Origin: CAYYED01 sp964470785
GTDB lineage: Bacteria; Patescibacteriota; Minisyncoccia; Minisyncoccales; PEYH01
Direction of reading: 5' to 3'
Assembly: GCA_964470785.1 (NCBI GenBank)
Contig: CAYYED010000020.1
Span: 1-9,145, forward strand
DNA length: 9,145 nucleotides
Under the pieces are notes generated by a model that ran no database searches, had not been told where the DNA came from, and was given only the letters and a program-made list of their open reading frames with translations. Positions 1-6,044 of the stretch are shown here, piece after piece. The number at the start of each line of letters is the position of its first letter. Position 1 is the stretch's first letter. Position numbers and translations under genes: made by a program.

Positions 1-264
1 GGGCTCGCCCCAAGTAAACTGCTTAAACAAGGGCTAACAATGTTGCGAGCCCGCGCAGATGAACGCTGATAAAATATCTGCGTAAATCAGCGTCAGGCGG
101 CTTCCTCAAGCCAAAGTATTTCCACCAACCTTCCAGCCGCCCTGCGAACGGAGTGAGCAGATCAGCGTAAATCGGCGGGGAGTGAAGTGCTACCAATGTA
201 CCCATTTGTTGTAATCAAAGGTCGATCCTTAATTAATCTTTATATTTAATTTAAAAATAAAATC
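1..264. repeat. Repeat-bearing spacer upstream of HU
   Basis: I see no credible gene here. The region holds short inverted words. GGGCTCG at 1-7 pairs with CGAGCCC at 46-52. CGCAGAT (54-60) and ACGCTGAT (63-70) have their complements ATCTGCG (76-82) and ATCAGCGT (86-93) in interleaved order, and related words recur at about 160-179. This resembles the dispersed intergenic repeats seen in many environmental genomes; that likeness is from memory. A 60-codon minus-strand frame (23-205) runs through the repeat and is considered spurious. The last 30 bases before the HU start are very AT-rich and lack a clear Shine-Dalgarno site or a convincing promoter pair. Confidence 0.5.
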
Positions 265-537
265 ATGACAAAACAAGATTTAGTTGAGTCCTTAGCCAAG
301 AAGACAGGTTATTCCAAGAGCCAGGCAAATGAATGCCTCAACACCATTTTAGACGAGATAGGCAAGGAGCTAACAAGGGGACAGGAAGTGGTCTTAACCG
401 GATTTGGCAAATTTTCCGTTAGCAAAAGAAAAGCCAGAATCGGGCGTAATCCGCAAACCGGCAAAGAAATCAAGATTCCTGCCGCCAAAGTTCCCAAGTT
501 TAAAGCAGGAAAGGCATTGAAAGACATGGTAAGATAG
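265..537 (+). CDS. hup: HU-family DNA-binding nucleoid protein
   Basis: This 90-residue protein has the usual length and layout of HU/IHF proteins. They dimerise, bend double-stranded DNA without strong sequence preference, and compact the nucleoid. The N-terminal helices (about 1-40) begin with the typical TKQDLVESLA pattern. The family signature GFGKF lies at 46-50. The beta-arm tip carries RNPQTG (61-66), including Pro63, the residue known in HU to intercalate into DNA, and a basic C-terminal stretch follows. The ATG at 265 is the natural family start. No Shine-Dalgarno site precedes it, only an A/T-rich leader. The gene is monocistronic and convergent with two tRNA genes, with a strong hairpin terminator 41 nt after its stop. 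HU versus IHF subunit cannot be separated by eye, but the sequence reads as HU. Confidence 0.96.
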   Translation: MTKQDLVESLAKKTGYSKSQANECLNTILDEIGKELTRGQEVVLTGFGKFSVSKRKARIGRNPQTGKEIKIPAAKVPKFKAGKALKDMVR

Positions 538-577
538 TTTTATTTGTAATGACTTGTAAGGACTTTGCAAAGATTAT

Positions 578-613
578 ACCAAAAAACTCCGCCATTAGGC
601 GGAGTTTTTTGGT
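578..613. terminator. Bidirectional intrinsic terminator
   Basis: Two perfectly complementary 16-base arms (578-593 and 598-613) enclose a 4-base loop ATTA. The GC-rich core ACTCCGCC/GGCGGAGT is followed by six T on the + strand and, by symmetry, on the - strand. It can therefore end HU transcription from the left and the tRNA transcript from the right. Its place between convergent genes supports this. Confidence 0.92.
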
Positions 614-620
614 GGTTATA

Positions 621-692
621 AGCGGGTGAGCGGATTCGAACCGCCGTCTTCTCCTTGGAAGGGAGAAATAATAACCATTATACGACACCCGC
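621..692 (-). tRNA. tRNA-Gly(UCC)
   Basis: The minus strand folds as a 72-nt cloverleaf. The 7-bp acceptor stem is GCGGGTG/CACCCGC. The anticodon stem TCTCC/GGAGA carries loop CTTCCAA with anticodon TCC (plus positions 657-659), which reads GGA and other Gly codons. The T arm is GGCGG-TTCGAAT-CCGCT, with one G-T pair. Discriminator base 73 is T, as in bacterial tRNA-Gly. CCA is not encoded, so it must be added by a nucleotidyltransferase. It lies downstream of tRNA-Pro on the same strand and is probably cotranscribed with it. Confidence 0.95.
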
Positions 693-872
693 CTACATGG
701 TTTATGATTTATCGATATGCGTATCGTCAATCGTCTGTTGTTTATCGTAAAGAGCCGAATAATGATAAACGATAAAACAAACGAGCTGCGACCCGCCTGC
801 AACGTTTCGCAAGCGAGCTTGCTCGCGTAGCGATGCGGGCAGGCAAACGATAAACGACAACCCTTTGTATGT
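693..872. repeat. Palindromic repeat between two tRNAs
   Basis: This 180-base spacer has no gene. GTTTATCGT (740-748) is matched by its complement ACGATAAAC (847-855), and related TTTATCG/CGATAAA words recur around 708-775. Inside lies a GC-rich block at about 791-844 with complementary words CCCGC/GCGGG and GCCTGC/GCAGGC. At its centre is a hairpin GCGAGC-TT-GCTCGC (813-826), which overlaps an alternative hairpin GCAAGC-GA-GCTTGC (809-822). It looks like a dispersed GC-rich palindrome nested in an AT-rich repeat. Confidence 0.6.
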
Positions 873-945
873 TCGGGGCACCCGGACTCGAACCGGGAAT
901 CGCTCGCTCCCAAAGCGAGTATGTTAACCATTACACCATGCCCCG
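873..945 (-). tRNA. tRNA-Pro(UGG)
   Basis: The minus strand folds as a 73-nt cloverleaf. The acceptor stem is CGGGGCA/TGCCCCG, the anticodon stem CTCGC/GCGAG with loop TTTGGGA (anticodon TGG, plus positions 910-912), and the T arm CCCGG-TTCGAGT-CCGGG. I set the ends so that base pair 1-72 is C-G with A73, the known identity pattern of bacterial tRNA-Pro; this also leaves no gap between T stem and acceptor. CCA is not encoded. A good promoter lies 8 bases upstream. Confidence 0.95.
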
Positions 946-953
946 TATTCCGA

Positions 954-982
954 ATTATAATCATTTTTTATCTTTTTGTGAA
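954..982 (-). promoter_or_regulatory. Sigma70-type promoter for tRNA-Pro/tRNA-Gly
   Basis: Read on the minus strand, TTCACA (982-977, five of six to consensus) is followed after exactly 17 bases by a perfect TATAAT (959-954). Only 8 bases separate the -10 box from the mature tRNA-Pro start, so the 5' leader would be a few nucleotides at most. It probably drives both tRNAs down to the shared terminator at 578-613. Confidence 0.8.
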
Positions 983-1018
983 GAGCTTTCTTCTTAATTA
1001 TTCTTATTTATGTTAAGA

Positions 1019-1047
1019 TTTAAAATAAGGGGAAATTATGGTAAAAT
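1019..1047 (+). promoter_or_regulatory. Probable extended -10 promoter for the kinase gene
   Basis: TAAAAT at 1042-1047 is preceded by TGG, giving an extended -10 element (TGnTAAAAT). Seventeen bases upstream is a weak -35, TTTAAA (1019-1024). Initiation about 7 bases after the box would leave a 5' leader of under 20 nt before the ATG at 1072. An apparent mini-frame (ATG at 1038, four codons including stop) is simply this promoter box. Confidence 0.55.
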
Positions 1048-1071
1048 AAAAAAATTAAGAAAATATCTTCA

Positions 1072-2040
1072 ATGGCAAAAAAATTTTCTTTCAGCAAAGC
1101 TTTTAAAAAATGCGGAAAGTATAACATTCCTTTATGGCAATGCCCGGAGTTCCTTTTTTTAGTAATGGGTATTGTAATAATAATTGCAAGCCTGGTTTTT
1201 TATGCTATCGGGGGACGGTATATTAAGGACCCAAGAATGGTGGCTTTAATGGTTACCATAGTAACAATGCTTCTTTTAATTATCGCTTTCATCATCACTC
1301 ACAGTTTTGAAAATTTGGCCGAAGCAGACAGGATGAAGGCAGAGTTTGTAAGCATTGTTTCCCATCAATTAAGAGCGCCCCTGACCAATTTGCGCTGGAC
1401 AATTCAGTTTTTGACGCCCGAGAAAATGGGTCAGCTTAAAAAAAGAGAGACAGAGGATTATTTCAGCATTATTGAAGAGAATAGCACCCGCATGGAAAAA
1501 CTGGTTAATGACCTTTTGATAGTTGCCCGGCTTCAAGAAGGAAAGATAGACAATAAAAAAATTTCATTTCCCCTGCCTTCTTTAATAAAAGAGATAGTTA
1601 AAGAAAACCATTCCTTTATTGAGGCAAAGAATTTGAAAGTTAAGACCATGACATTGCCGAATTCGTCCAATGTTTTTGCCAACTATCCTTTGGCTAAAAT
1701 TGTCGTAGAGAATCTGGTTAATAATGCCATAATATATAACAAAAAGGATGGAGAAATTAAAATAAGAATAGAAAAAAAAGGTAACAATATATTATTTACT
1801 ATTCAAGATCAGGGTATAGGCATTCCTGCCAAAGATAAAAAATATATTTTTCAAAAGTTTTTTCGCGCAAAGAACGCTGTTGTAAAAGAGTTCTACGGCA
1901 CGGGCTTAGGGCTTTTTATTGTAAAAATGATTTTAGGCACCATGAAAGGAAAGATATGGCTTAAGTCAAAGGAGGGCGAGGGTGCTACTTTTTACATTAC
2001 TTTACCGGCGGCGCTCAAGCAACCAACAACTAACAACTAA
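1072..2040 (+). CDS. Membrane sensor histidine kinase
   Basis: This 322-residue inner-membrane kinase would autophosphorylate a histidine and pass the phosphate to a response regulator, most likely the one encoded at 2340. A basic N-terminus is followed by two hydrophobic helices (about 27-47 and 57-77) joined by a loop of only about ten residues. There is thus no extracellular sensor domain, and any signal is probably sensed in the membrane or the cytoplasm. The HisKA box SHQLRAPL places the phospho-acceptor at His98. The HATPase_c part shows the N box (VENLVNNA, 212-219), G1 box (DQGIGIP, 246-252), F box (FQKFF, 260-264) and G2 box (GTGLGL, 276-281). The usual acidic residue after His is Gln99, and the usual Thr/Asn at +4 is Ala102. 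No HAMP or PAS domain is visible. The last codons (LKQPTTNN) run into a repeat-like CAAC-rich tract. Confidence 0.93.
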   Translation: MAKKFSFSKAFKKCGKYNIPLWQCPEFLFLVMGIVIIIASLVFYAIGGRYIKDPRMVALMVTIVTMLLLIIAFIITHSFENLAEADRMKAEFVSIVSHQLRAPLTNLRWTIQFLTPEKMGQLKKRETEDYFSIIEENSTRMEKLVNDLLIVARLQEGKIDNKKISFPLPSLIKEIVKENHSFIEAKNLKVKTMTLPNSSNVFANYPLAKIVVENLVNNAIIYNKKDGEIKIRIEKKGNNILFTIQDQGIGIPAKDKKYIFQKFFRAKNAVVKEFYGTGLGLFIVKMILGTMKGKIWLKSKEGEGATFYITLPAALKQPTTNN

Positions 2041-2339
2041 AGGTTGAATGTCATATGAAATCGGTGTACCCTCAATGTCATTATTCGGAGTAATTTCTTT
2101 TTTTCGGTTATTGATAGGAGCAAGCCAAGTTTCTCCTCGTTATTGCAAGGAGCCCTGAGCTTGTCGAAGGGCGACGAAGCAATCTCACGCATAGATTGCT
2201 TCCCGCCACGCTCCCTTTGGTCGCTCGCGGTCGCAATGACGAATAGGAGCGTGCTTGTAATAAATAGCTCGATAAGAACTAATTCAAGGTGCTACGATTT
2301 CATTTGGCATATAACCACTAATCATTAACCAATATTATT
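2041..2339. other. Gene-free spacer between kinase and regulator
   Basis: This 299-base region has no credible gene. It contains a direct repeat AATGTCAT (2047-2054, 2074-2081) and then the palindromic element at 2137-2242. No clear terminator or convincing promoter pair was found, so it is undecided whether the kinase and regulator share a transcript. A 61-codon frame (2143-2328) is translated repeat and was not called. Confidence 0.6.
2137..2242. repeat. Dispersed palindromic intergenic element
   Basis: The outer arms TCGTTATTGC (2137-2146) and GCAATGACGA (2233-2242) are complementary except for one position. An inner perfect hairpin has 10-base arms, GAAGCAATCT (2176-2185) and AGATTGCTTC (2193-2202), around a 7-base loop. 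The whole 106-base unit matches my memory of a widespread bacterial intergenic repeat built on TCATTGCGA...GAAGCAATCT words. An 8-base direct repeat, ATAGGAGC, lies near both ends (2114-2121 and 2243-2250), but on the left it is 15 bases away from the arm. No protein is encoded, so any mobility would have to be in trans. Confidence 0.8.
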
Positions 2340-2714
2340 ATGAAAAAAATACTTTTTATAGAGGATGAGGCCGTTTTGCAAAAAACCTTGGGCGATTCTT
2401 TAAGGCAAAAAGGGTATGAGATAAAGAGTGCTCTTGATGGAGAGGATGGTTTGCGCTTGGCAAAAACCGAAAAGCCGGACCTTATTCTTCTTGATTTGAT
2501 TTTACCCAAAAAACATGGGTTAGAAGTTTTAGAAGAGCTGCGTAGCGTAGAGGAAGGTAAAAGTATTCCGGTAGTTATATTAACCAATCTGGAAAATATT
2601 GCAGAAGTGGAAAAAGCCATTGAACTGGGAGCGACTACTTATCTTGTCAAGAACAATTACAGCTTGCAGGAAGTAGTAGAAAAAATAGAAAAGGCCCTTG
2701 GAGAAAAAGATTAA
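2340..2714 (+). CDS. Single-domain (CheY-like) response regulator
   Basis: This 124-residue protein is a lone receiver domain with no DNA-binding or enzymatic output. It should act by binding a partner when phosphorylated. The acidic pocket is Glu8-Asp9-Glu10 and the phospho-acceptor is Asp52 (LLDLILP context). The switch Thr is Thr82 (ILTN), and the invariant Lys is Lys104 (YLVK), followed by the usual C-terminal helix. All key receiver residues are present. Its stop is 11 bases before the pilB start, so the two are probably cotranscribed; the pilus ATPase is a reasonable target or beneficiary (inference). The kinase at 1072 is the obvious phosphodonor. There is no Shine-Dalgarno site before its ATG. 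Confidence 0.95.
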   Translation: MKKILFIEDEAVLQKTLGDSLRQKGYEIKSALDGEDGLRLAKTEKPDLILLDLILPKKHGLEVLEELRSVEEGKSIPVVILTNLENIAEVEKAIELGATTYLVKNNYSLQEVVEKIEKALGEKD

Positions 2715-2725
2715 TTTTATAGATT

Positions 2726-4471
2726 ATGAAAATTGATTCTAAACGGCTCAAGGCGTTTTTATTGGACGCGGACCTGCTAACAGAGGCAGAGTTTAATGAG
2801 GCACAAAAGACGGCACAGAAAAATAACCAAGATATAGAACAGGTTTTGGTTTCTTCTAATTTTGTTTCTCAATCGGATTTAATTCGTCTCAAGGCATATA
2901 TTTTAGGAATACCCTTTGTTGATCTTGAAAAAGCCATTGTGCCTCATGAAATTTTAGAAATTATACCCGAACCGATTGCCCGTTCCCACAATATTGTGGC
3001 TTTTAGAAGAGATAAAAACAGCTTAGAAGTGGCTATGCTTGCCCCCGAAGACCTTCAGACAATTGATTTTATTAAAAAGAAGTCCGACCTGAAAATACTT
3101 CCCCGCCTTACCACGCCCGAAAGCATTAAAAATATTCTTTCCCAATACCGCAAATCCTTAAAAGCAGAGTTTAGCAAGTTTATTGAAAAAGAAGCCAAAG
3201 GGATTAAGCCCCTTGGCATTAGACAAAAATCCGAGATAGAAGACCTTAAAAAAGCAGCTCAAAAGATGCCGGTAATTAAGATTGTTGATACCCTTTTGCG
3301 CCATGCGGCATTAGACAGGGCTTCTGATATTCATATTGAGCCGGCCGAAAAAGAGGTTATTGTCAGATACAGAATAGACGGAATTTTGCGGGACGCTATG
3401 ACCCTTCCCAAACAAATTGCTTTAGGAATAGTCGCCCGTATAAAAGTATTGTCTAATTTGCGGCTTGACGAGCATCGCCTGCCTCAAGACGGAAGATTTC
3501 GTTTTAAGTCGAACGGAGATAAATATTCGGTAAGGGTCTCTGTCTTGCCGGTATTAACAGGAGAAAAAGTGGTAATGCGTTTATTAGAAGAAGGAGCAGA
3601 GGGATATTCTCTAGAGGAGCTGGGATTTCGCGGCAAGGCGCTGGAAGAGGTTCAGGGAGCGATAAAAAAACCTACGGGAATGATTTTAGTAACCGGTCCA
3701 ACCGGTTCGGGCAAAACCACCACTCTTTATTCCATTTTAGAAATTTTAAATACTCCGGAAATAAATATTTCTACCGTGGAAGACCCGATTGAGTACAGGA
3801 TTTCGCGTATTAACCAGACCCAGGTGAGGCCCAAAGTTGGCTTAACTTTTGCCAACGGCTTGCGGGCGCTTTTAAGGCAAGACCCGGATGTGATTATGGT
3901 GGGAGAAATTCGCGACCAGGAAACGGCTGCTTTGGCAGTTAATGCCGCTCTTACCGGACACTTGGTGCTTTCCACTCTTCATACCAATGACGCCGCCGGA
4001 GCCATTCCCCGGCTGATAGATATGAAGGTAGAACCATTTTTAATCGCTTCCACGCTTAATGTGGTAATTGCCCAGCGGCTGGTAAGAAAACTTTGCGACA
4101 ATGCGGAAGAATACAAAATGAACGCAGGGCAGATTAAGAAGGTTTTGAAGTATTGCGATGATGAAAAAATTATTAAGACGCTTCAAAAAGAAGAAATAAT
4201 TAAGAGCCAGAAAAAACTTTCGCAGATTAATTTTTTTCGGCCGCAAGAGAGCAAAACCTGTCCGGAGGGCTACAAGGGCAGGATAGGCATATTTGAGGTA
4301 CTGCCCATTACAGAAAGCATTAAAAAGATGATTAATCAGGAAGTTTTTTCCGGCCAAATTCAAGAACAAGCAGAAAAAGAAGGAATGAAAACAATGATTG
4401 AGGACGGATTTATTAAAGCGGTCCAGGGCGTTACAAGCATAGAGGAAGTATTGAGAGTAGTGATGGAATAA
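2726..4471 (+). CDS. pilB: Type IV pilus extension ATPase PilB (GspE family)
   Basis: This 581-residue hexameric cytoplasmic ATPase drives pilin assembly. Residues 1-145 form an MshEN/GspE-N-like region, but the Gly of the RLG motif that contacts c-di-GMP in the family is Lys9 here, and the second motif is also altered. The ATPase core has Walker A GPTGSGKTT (324-332), Asp box VEDPIEY (351-357), Walker B DPDVIMVGEIRD (386-397) and His box GHLVLSTLHT (411-420). The canonical end GYKGRIGIFEVLP follows at 515-527. The zinc tetracysteine is degenerate: only Cys457 of the first CxxC and Cys512 near the second remain, plus a stray Cys477. Length is normal. PilB rather than PilT is supported by the long N-terminal region and the adjacent pilC. 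The start is 11 bases after the regulator stop, without a Shine-Dalgarno site. The stop abuts AT-rich repeat copy A. Confidence 0.95.
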   Translation: MKIDSKRLKAFLLDADLLTEAEFNEAQKTAQKNNQDIEQVLVSSNFVSQSDLIRLKAYILGIPFVDLEKAIVPHEILEIIPEPIARSHNIVAFRRDKNSLEVAMLAPEDLQTIDFIKKKSDLKILPRLTTPESIKNILSQYRKSLKAEFSKFIEKEAKGIKPLGIRQKSEIEDLKKAAQKMPVIKIVDTLLRHAALDRASDIHIEPAEKEVIVRYRIDGILRDAMTLPKQIALGIVARIKVLSNLRLDEHRLPQDGRFRFKSNGDKYSVRVSVLPVLTGEKVVMRLLEEGAEGYSLEELGFRGKALEEVQGAIKKPTGMILVTGPTGSGKTTTLYSILEILNTPEINISTVEDPIEYRISRINQTQVRPKVGLTFANGLRALLRQDPDVIMVGEIRDQETAALAVNAALTGHLVLSTLHTNDAAGAIPRLIDMKVEPFLIASTLNVVIAQRLVRKLCDNAEEYKMNAGQIKKVLKYCDDEKIIKTLQKEEIIKSQKKLSQINFFRPQESKTCPEGYKGRIGIFEVLPITESIKKMINQEVFSGQIQEQAEKEGMKTMIEDGFIKAVQGVTSIEEVLRVVME

Positions 4472-4664
4472 ATAATAATTTTCAATTTACGAATTTTCAA
4501 TTTACGAATGAATTTAACAATTTTTAAATTTTCAATTATTTAACCTCGCTACGTTCGGTTGAAATTTGAAAATTGGGTCATTGCCTGCCCAGCCGACTGC
4601 TTCGGCTGTCGGCCTAGAGAAAATTGATTGAAAATTGAAAATTGAAAATTTATAAATTAAAGAT
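4472..4664. repeat. AT-rich repeat copy A plus hairpin, before pilC
   Basis: Bases 4473-4523 match 5950-6000 with one mismatch (repeat copies A and B). ATTTTCAATT words on the left (to about 4540) are mirrored by TTGAAAATT words on the right (about 4620-4655), making a long imperfect inverted repeat. Between the arms lie GC-richer inserts, including a hairpin GCCGAC (4592-4597)/GTCGGC (4608-4613). The right arm forms the immediate leader of pilC. I see no gene and no T-tailed terminator. Confidence 0.8.
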
Positions 4665-5876
4665 ATGCCCCTATACGAATACATTGCCAAATCATTGGGA
4701 GGAGAAAGGACTAAAGGAGCCAAGTCCGCTGCTAATGAAAGCGAGTTGGCGCGCTTGCTTAAACAAGAAGGGTATTTTCTTGTTTCTGCTAAAAGCAAAA
4801 CCGAAACCTTGACCAAAAAAAGGTTTTCTTTTGGTTTAAAGAAGGTTTCTTTGGCAGAAAAACTTATGGCAACCCGAAACTTGGGAGTGATGATTTCTGC
4901 CGGGGTCTCCCTGCACAGAGCATTAGAGGTCTTAATGCTTCAGACAAAAAATAAATATTTTAAAAAGACCTTAGAAGATATCAAGGAGCAAATTTTAAAA
5001 GGAGAGTCATTATCTGCCGCTCTTTCTGCCCACCCGGGAGTATTTCCAGAGGTCTATTGCAGTATGGTAAAGGTAGGAGAAAAGACAGGCCGTATAGAAG
5101 AGGTTTTAAAGGTTTTGGCAGACCAAATGGAAAGAAGTTATCAGCTAAGGTCCAAGATAAGGGGAGCAATGATTTACCCGATTGTTATAATTGGAGCAAT
5201 GGTGCTTATCGGAGCAATAATGCTTATCAAAGTAGTTCCTCAATTAAGCAAAACATTTGACGAACTGGGGGTAGAGCTTCCGGCCATGACGCGGTTCGTG
5301 ATTTTTTTCGGTGATTTTCTTGCCCATCAATGGTACTTAGTTCTCCTTATCCTTGTGGCGATTATTTTCGCTTTTGTCTGGGGGTTAAAGACCAGGTTTG
5401 GCAAAAGAAAAGCCCATAGTCTTTTATTAAAAATTCCTTTTATATCAAATGTAGTTAAAAAAATAAATTCTGCCTATACTGCCCTTACCATGGGGGCTTT
5501 AATAAGCGGCGGAGTATCTATCATAGAATCATTGGATATTTCATCGGGAGTAGTCAGCAACGTCTATTTCAAAAAAGCGTTAAAGAATTCGGCCGCGGAA
5601 ATCAAAAAAGGAGGCGTGCTTTCTAATTCTCTTGCTCGTTACCCCCAGCTTTTTTCCGGACTTTTTGTGCAGATGGTAAAAGTAGGGGAAGAGACCGGAG
5701 AGACCTCGGAAATGCTGTCAAAATTGGCTGATTTTTACGAGGAACAGGTTAATAATATTACCAAGAACCTTTCTTCTGTAATTGAACCACTGCTCCTGCT
5801 TTTAATAGGAGGAGCGGTAGGATTTTTTGCCGTTTCTATGATTCAGCCGATTTATTCTATTATGGGAACGATGTAG
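4665..5876 (+). CDS. pilC: Type IV pilus inner-membrane platform protein PilC
   Basis: This 403-residue polytopic protein has the usual PilC/GspF length and fold. It sits in the inner membrane, links PilB to the growing pilus and helps load pilins. The start MPLYEYIAKS matches the family N-terminus, fixing the ATG at 4665. Two GspF (T2SSF) domains are visible, at about 65-190 and 265-393, each carrying the repeat MVKVGEKTGRIEEVL (134-148) or MVKVGEETGETSEML (337-351). Hydrophobic segments lie at about 169-190, 222-240 and 374-396. The gene is separated from pilB by 193 bases of repeat, so it may depend on readthrough or on its own start signals. No Shine-Dalgarno site precedes it. Nothing looks truncated. 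Confidence 0.95.
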   Translation: MPLYEYIAKSLGGERTKGAKSAANESELARLLKQEGYFLVSAKSKTETLTKKRFSFGLKKVSLAEKLMATRNLGVMISAGVSLHRALEVLMLQTKNKYFKKTLEDIKEQILKGESLSAALSAHPGVFPEVYCSMVKVGEKTGRIEEVLKVLADQMERSYQLRSKIRGAMIYPIVIIGAMVLIGAIMLIKVVPQLSKTFDELGVELPAMTRFVIFFGDFLAHQWYLVLLILVAIIFAFVWGLKTRFGKRKAHSLLLKIPFISNVVKKINSAYTALTMGALISGGVSIIESLDISSGVVSNVYFKKALKNSAAEIKKGGVLSNSLARYPQLFSGLFVQMVKVGEETGETSEMLSKLADFYEEQVNNITKNLSSVIEPLLLLLIGGAVGFFAVSMIQPIYSIMGTM

Positions 5877-5901
5877 ACATAATGCCGGAGATCGAAATGC
5901 G

Positions 5902-5914
5902 TATAATGGGGGGG
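5902..5914 (+). promoter_or_regulatory. Possible -10 box followed by G7 tract
   Basis: A perfect TATAAT (5902-5907) is followed at once by seven G (5908-5914), so a start site about 7 bases downstream would fall on the G tract. TAGACA (5874-5879), overlapping the pilC stop, resembles a -35 box, but its 22-base spacing is too long. A TG pair is present but one base out of register for an extended -10. It is a plausible but unproven promoter for the prepilin genes. Confidence 0.35.
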
Positions 5915-5930
5915 TGTTATCAAAAAAATA

Positions 5931-5952
5931 GAGGAGAAAAATGGCGTTTTAA
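5931..5952 (+). pseudogene. Strong RBS and ATG leading to a three-codon frame
   Basis: GAGGAG (5931-5936) lies 4 bases before ATG (5941), the best ribosome binding site in the window, yet the frame reads Met-Ala-Phe-stop and then enters repeat copy B, whose first bases provide the stop. This may be the remaining 5' end of a gene replaced by the repeat, perhaps a pilin given the position (inference). It could also be chance. Confidence 0.3.
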
Positions 5953-6044
5953 TAATTTTCAATTTACGAATTTTCAATTTACGAATGAATTTAATAATTT
6001 CTCAATTTCCTAATTTTTAATTGAAAATTGAAAATTGTAAATTT
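5950..6044. repeat. AT-rich repeat copy B
   Basis: Bases 5950-6000 match copy A (4473-4523) with one mismatch. Bases 5975-6028 match the reverse complement of 9081-9134 (copy C) with two mismatches over 54 bases. The right part (TTGAAAATTG words, about 6018-6036) is complementary to the left part (TTTTCAATTT words), so an RNA copy could fold. The copy ends about 17 bases before the chosen start of the first prepilin gene. Confidence 0.85.

Noticed and set aside
23..205. 60-codon minus-strand frame upstream of HU
   Set aside because: It runs through interleaved inverted repeats, has no start signal and resembles no family I know.
500..964. 154-codon minus-strand frame
   Set aside because: It spans both tRNA genes, the terminator and the end of HU, so it cannot be a real gene.
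1038..1049. AAGGGG followed by a tiny ATG frame before the kinase
   Set aside because: The ATG is part of an extended -10 box (TGGTAAAAT) and the frame has only three sense codons.
2143..2328. 61-codon plus-strand frame between kinase and regulator
   Set aside because: Most of it is the translated palindromic element, a common source of false gene calls.
4592..4613. Hairpin as intrinsic terminator of pilB
   Set aside because: The stem is only 6 bp with a 10-base loop and no T tract follows; it looks like part of a repeat.
4473..4655. CRISPR-like array in the repeated AT-rich words
   Set aside because: Repeat words are short, irregular and back to back, without unique spacers of constant length.
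5882..6013. 43-codon frame after pilC
   Set aside because: Its second half is repeat copy B (reading NFQFTNFQFTNEF), it has no ribosome binding site and no pilin features.
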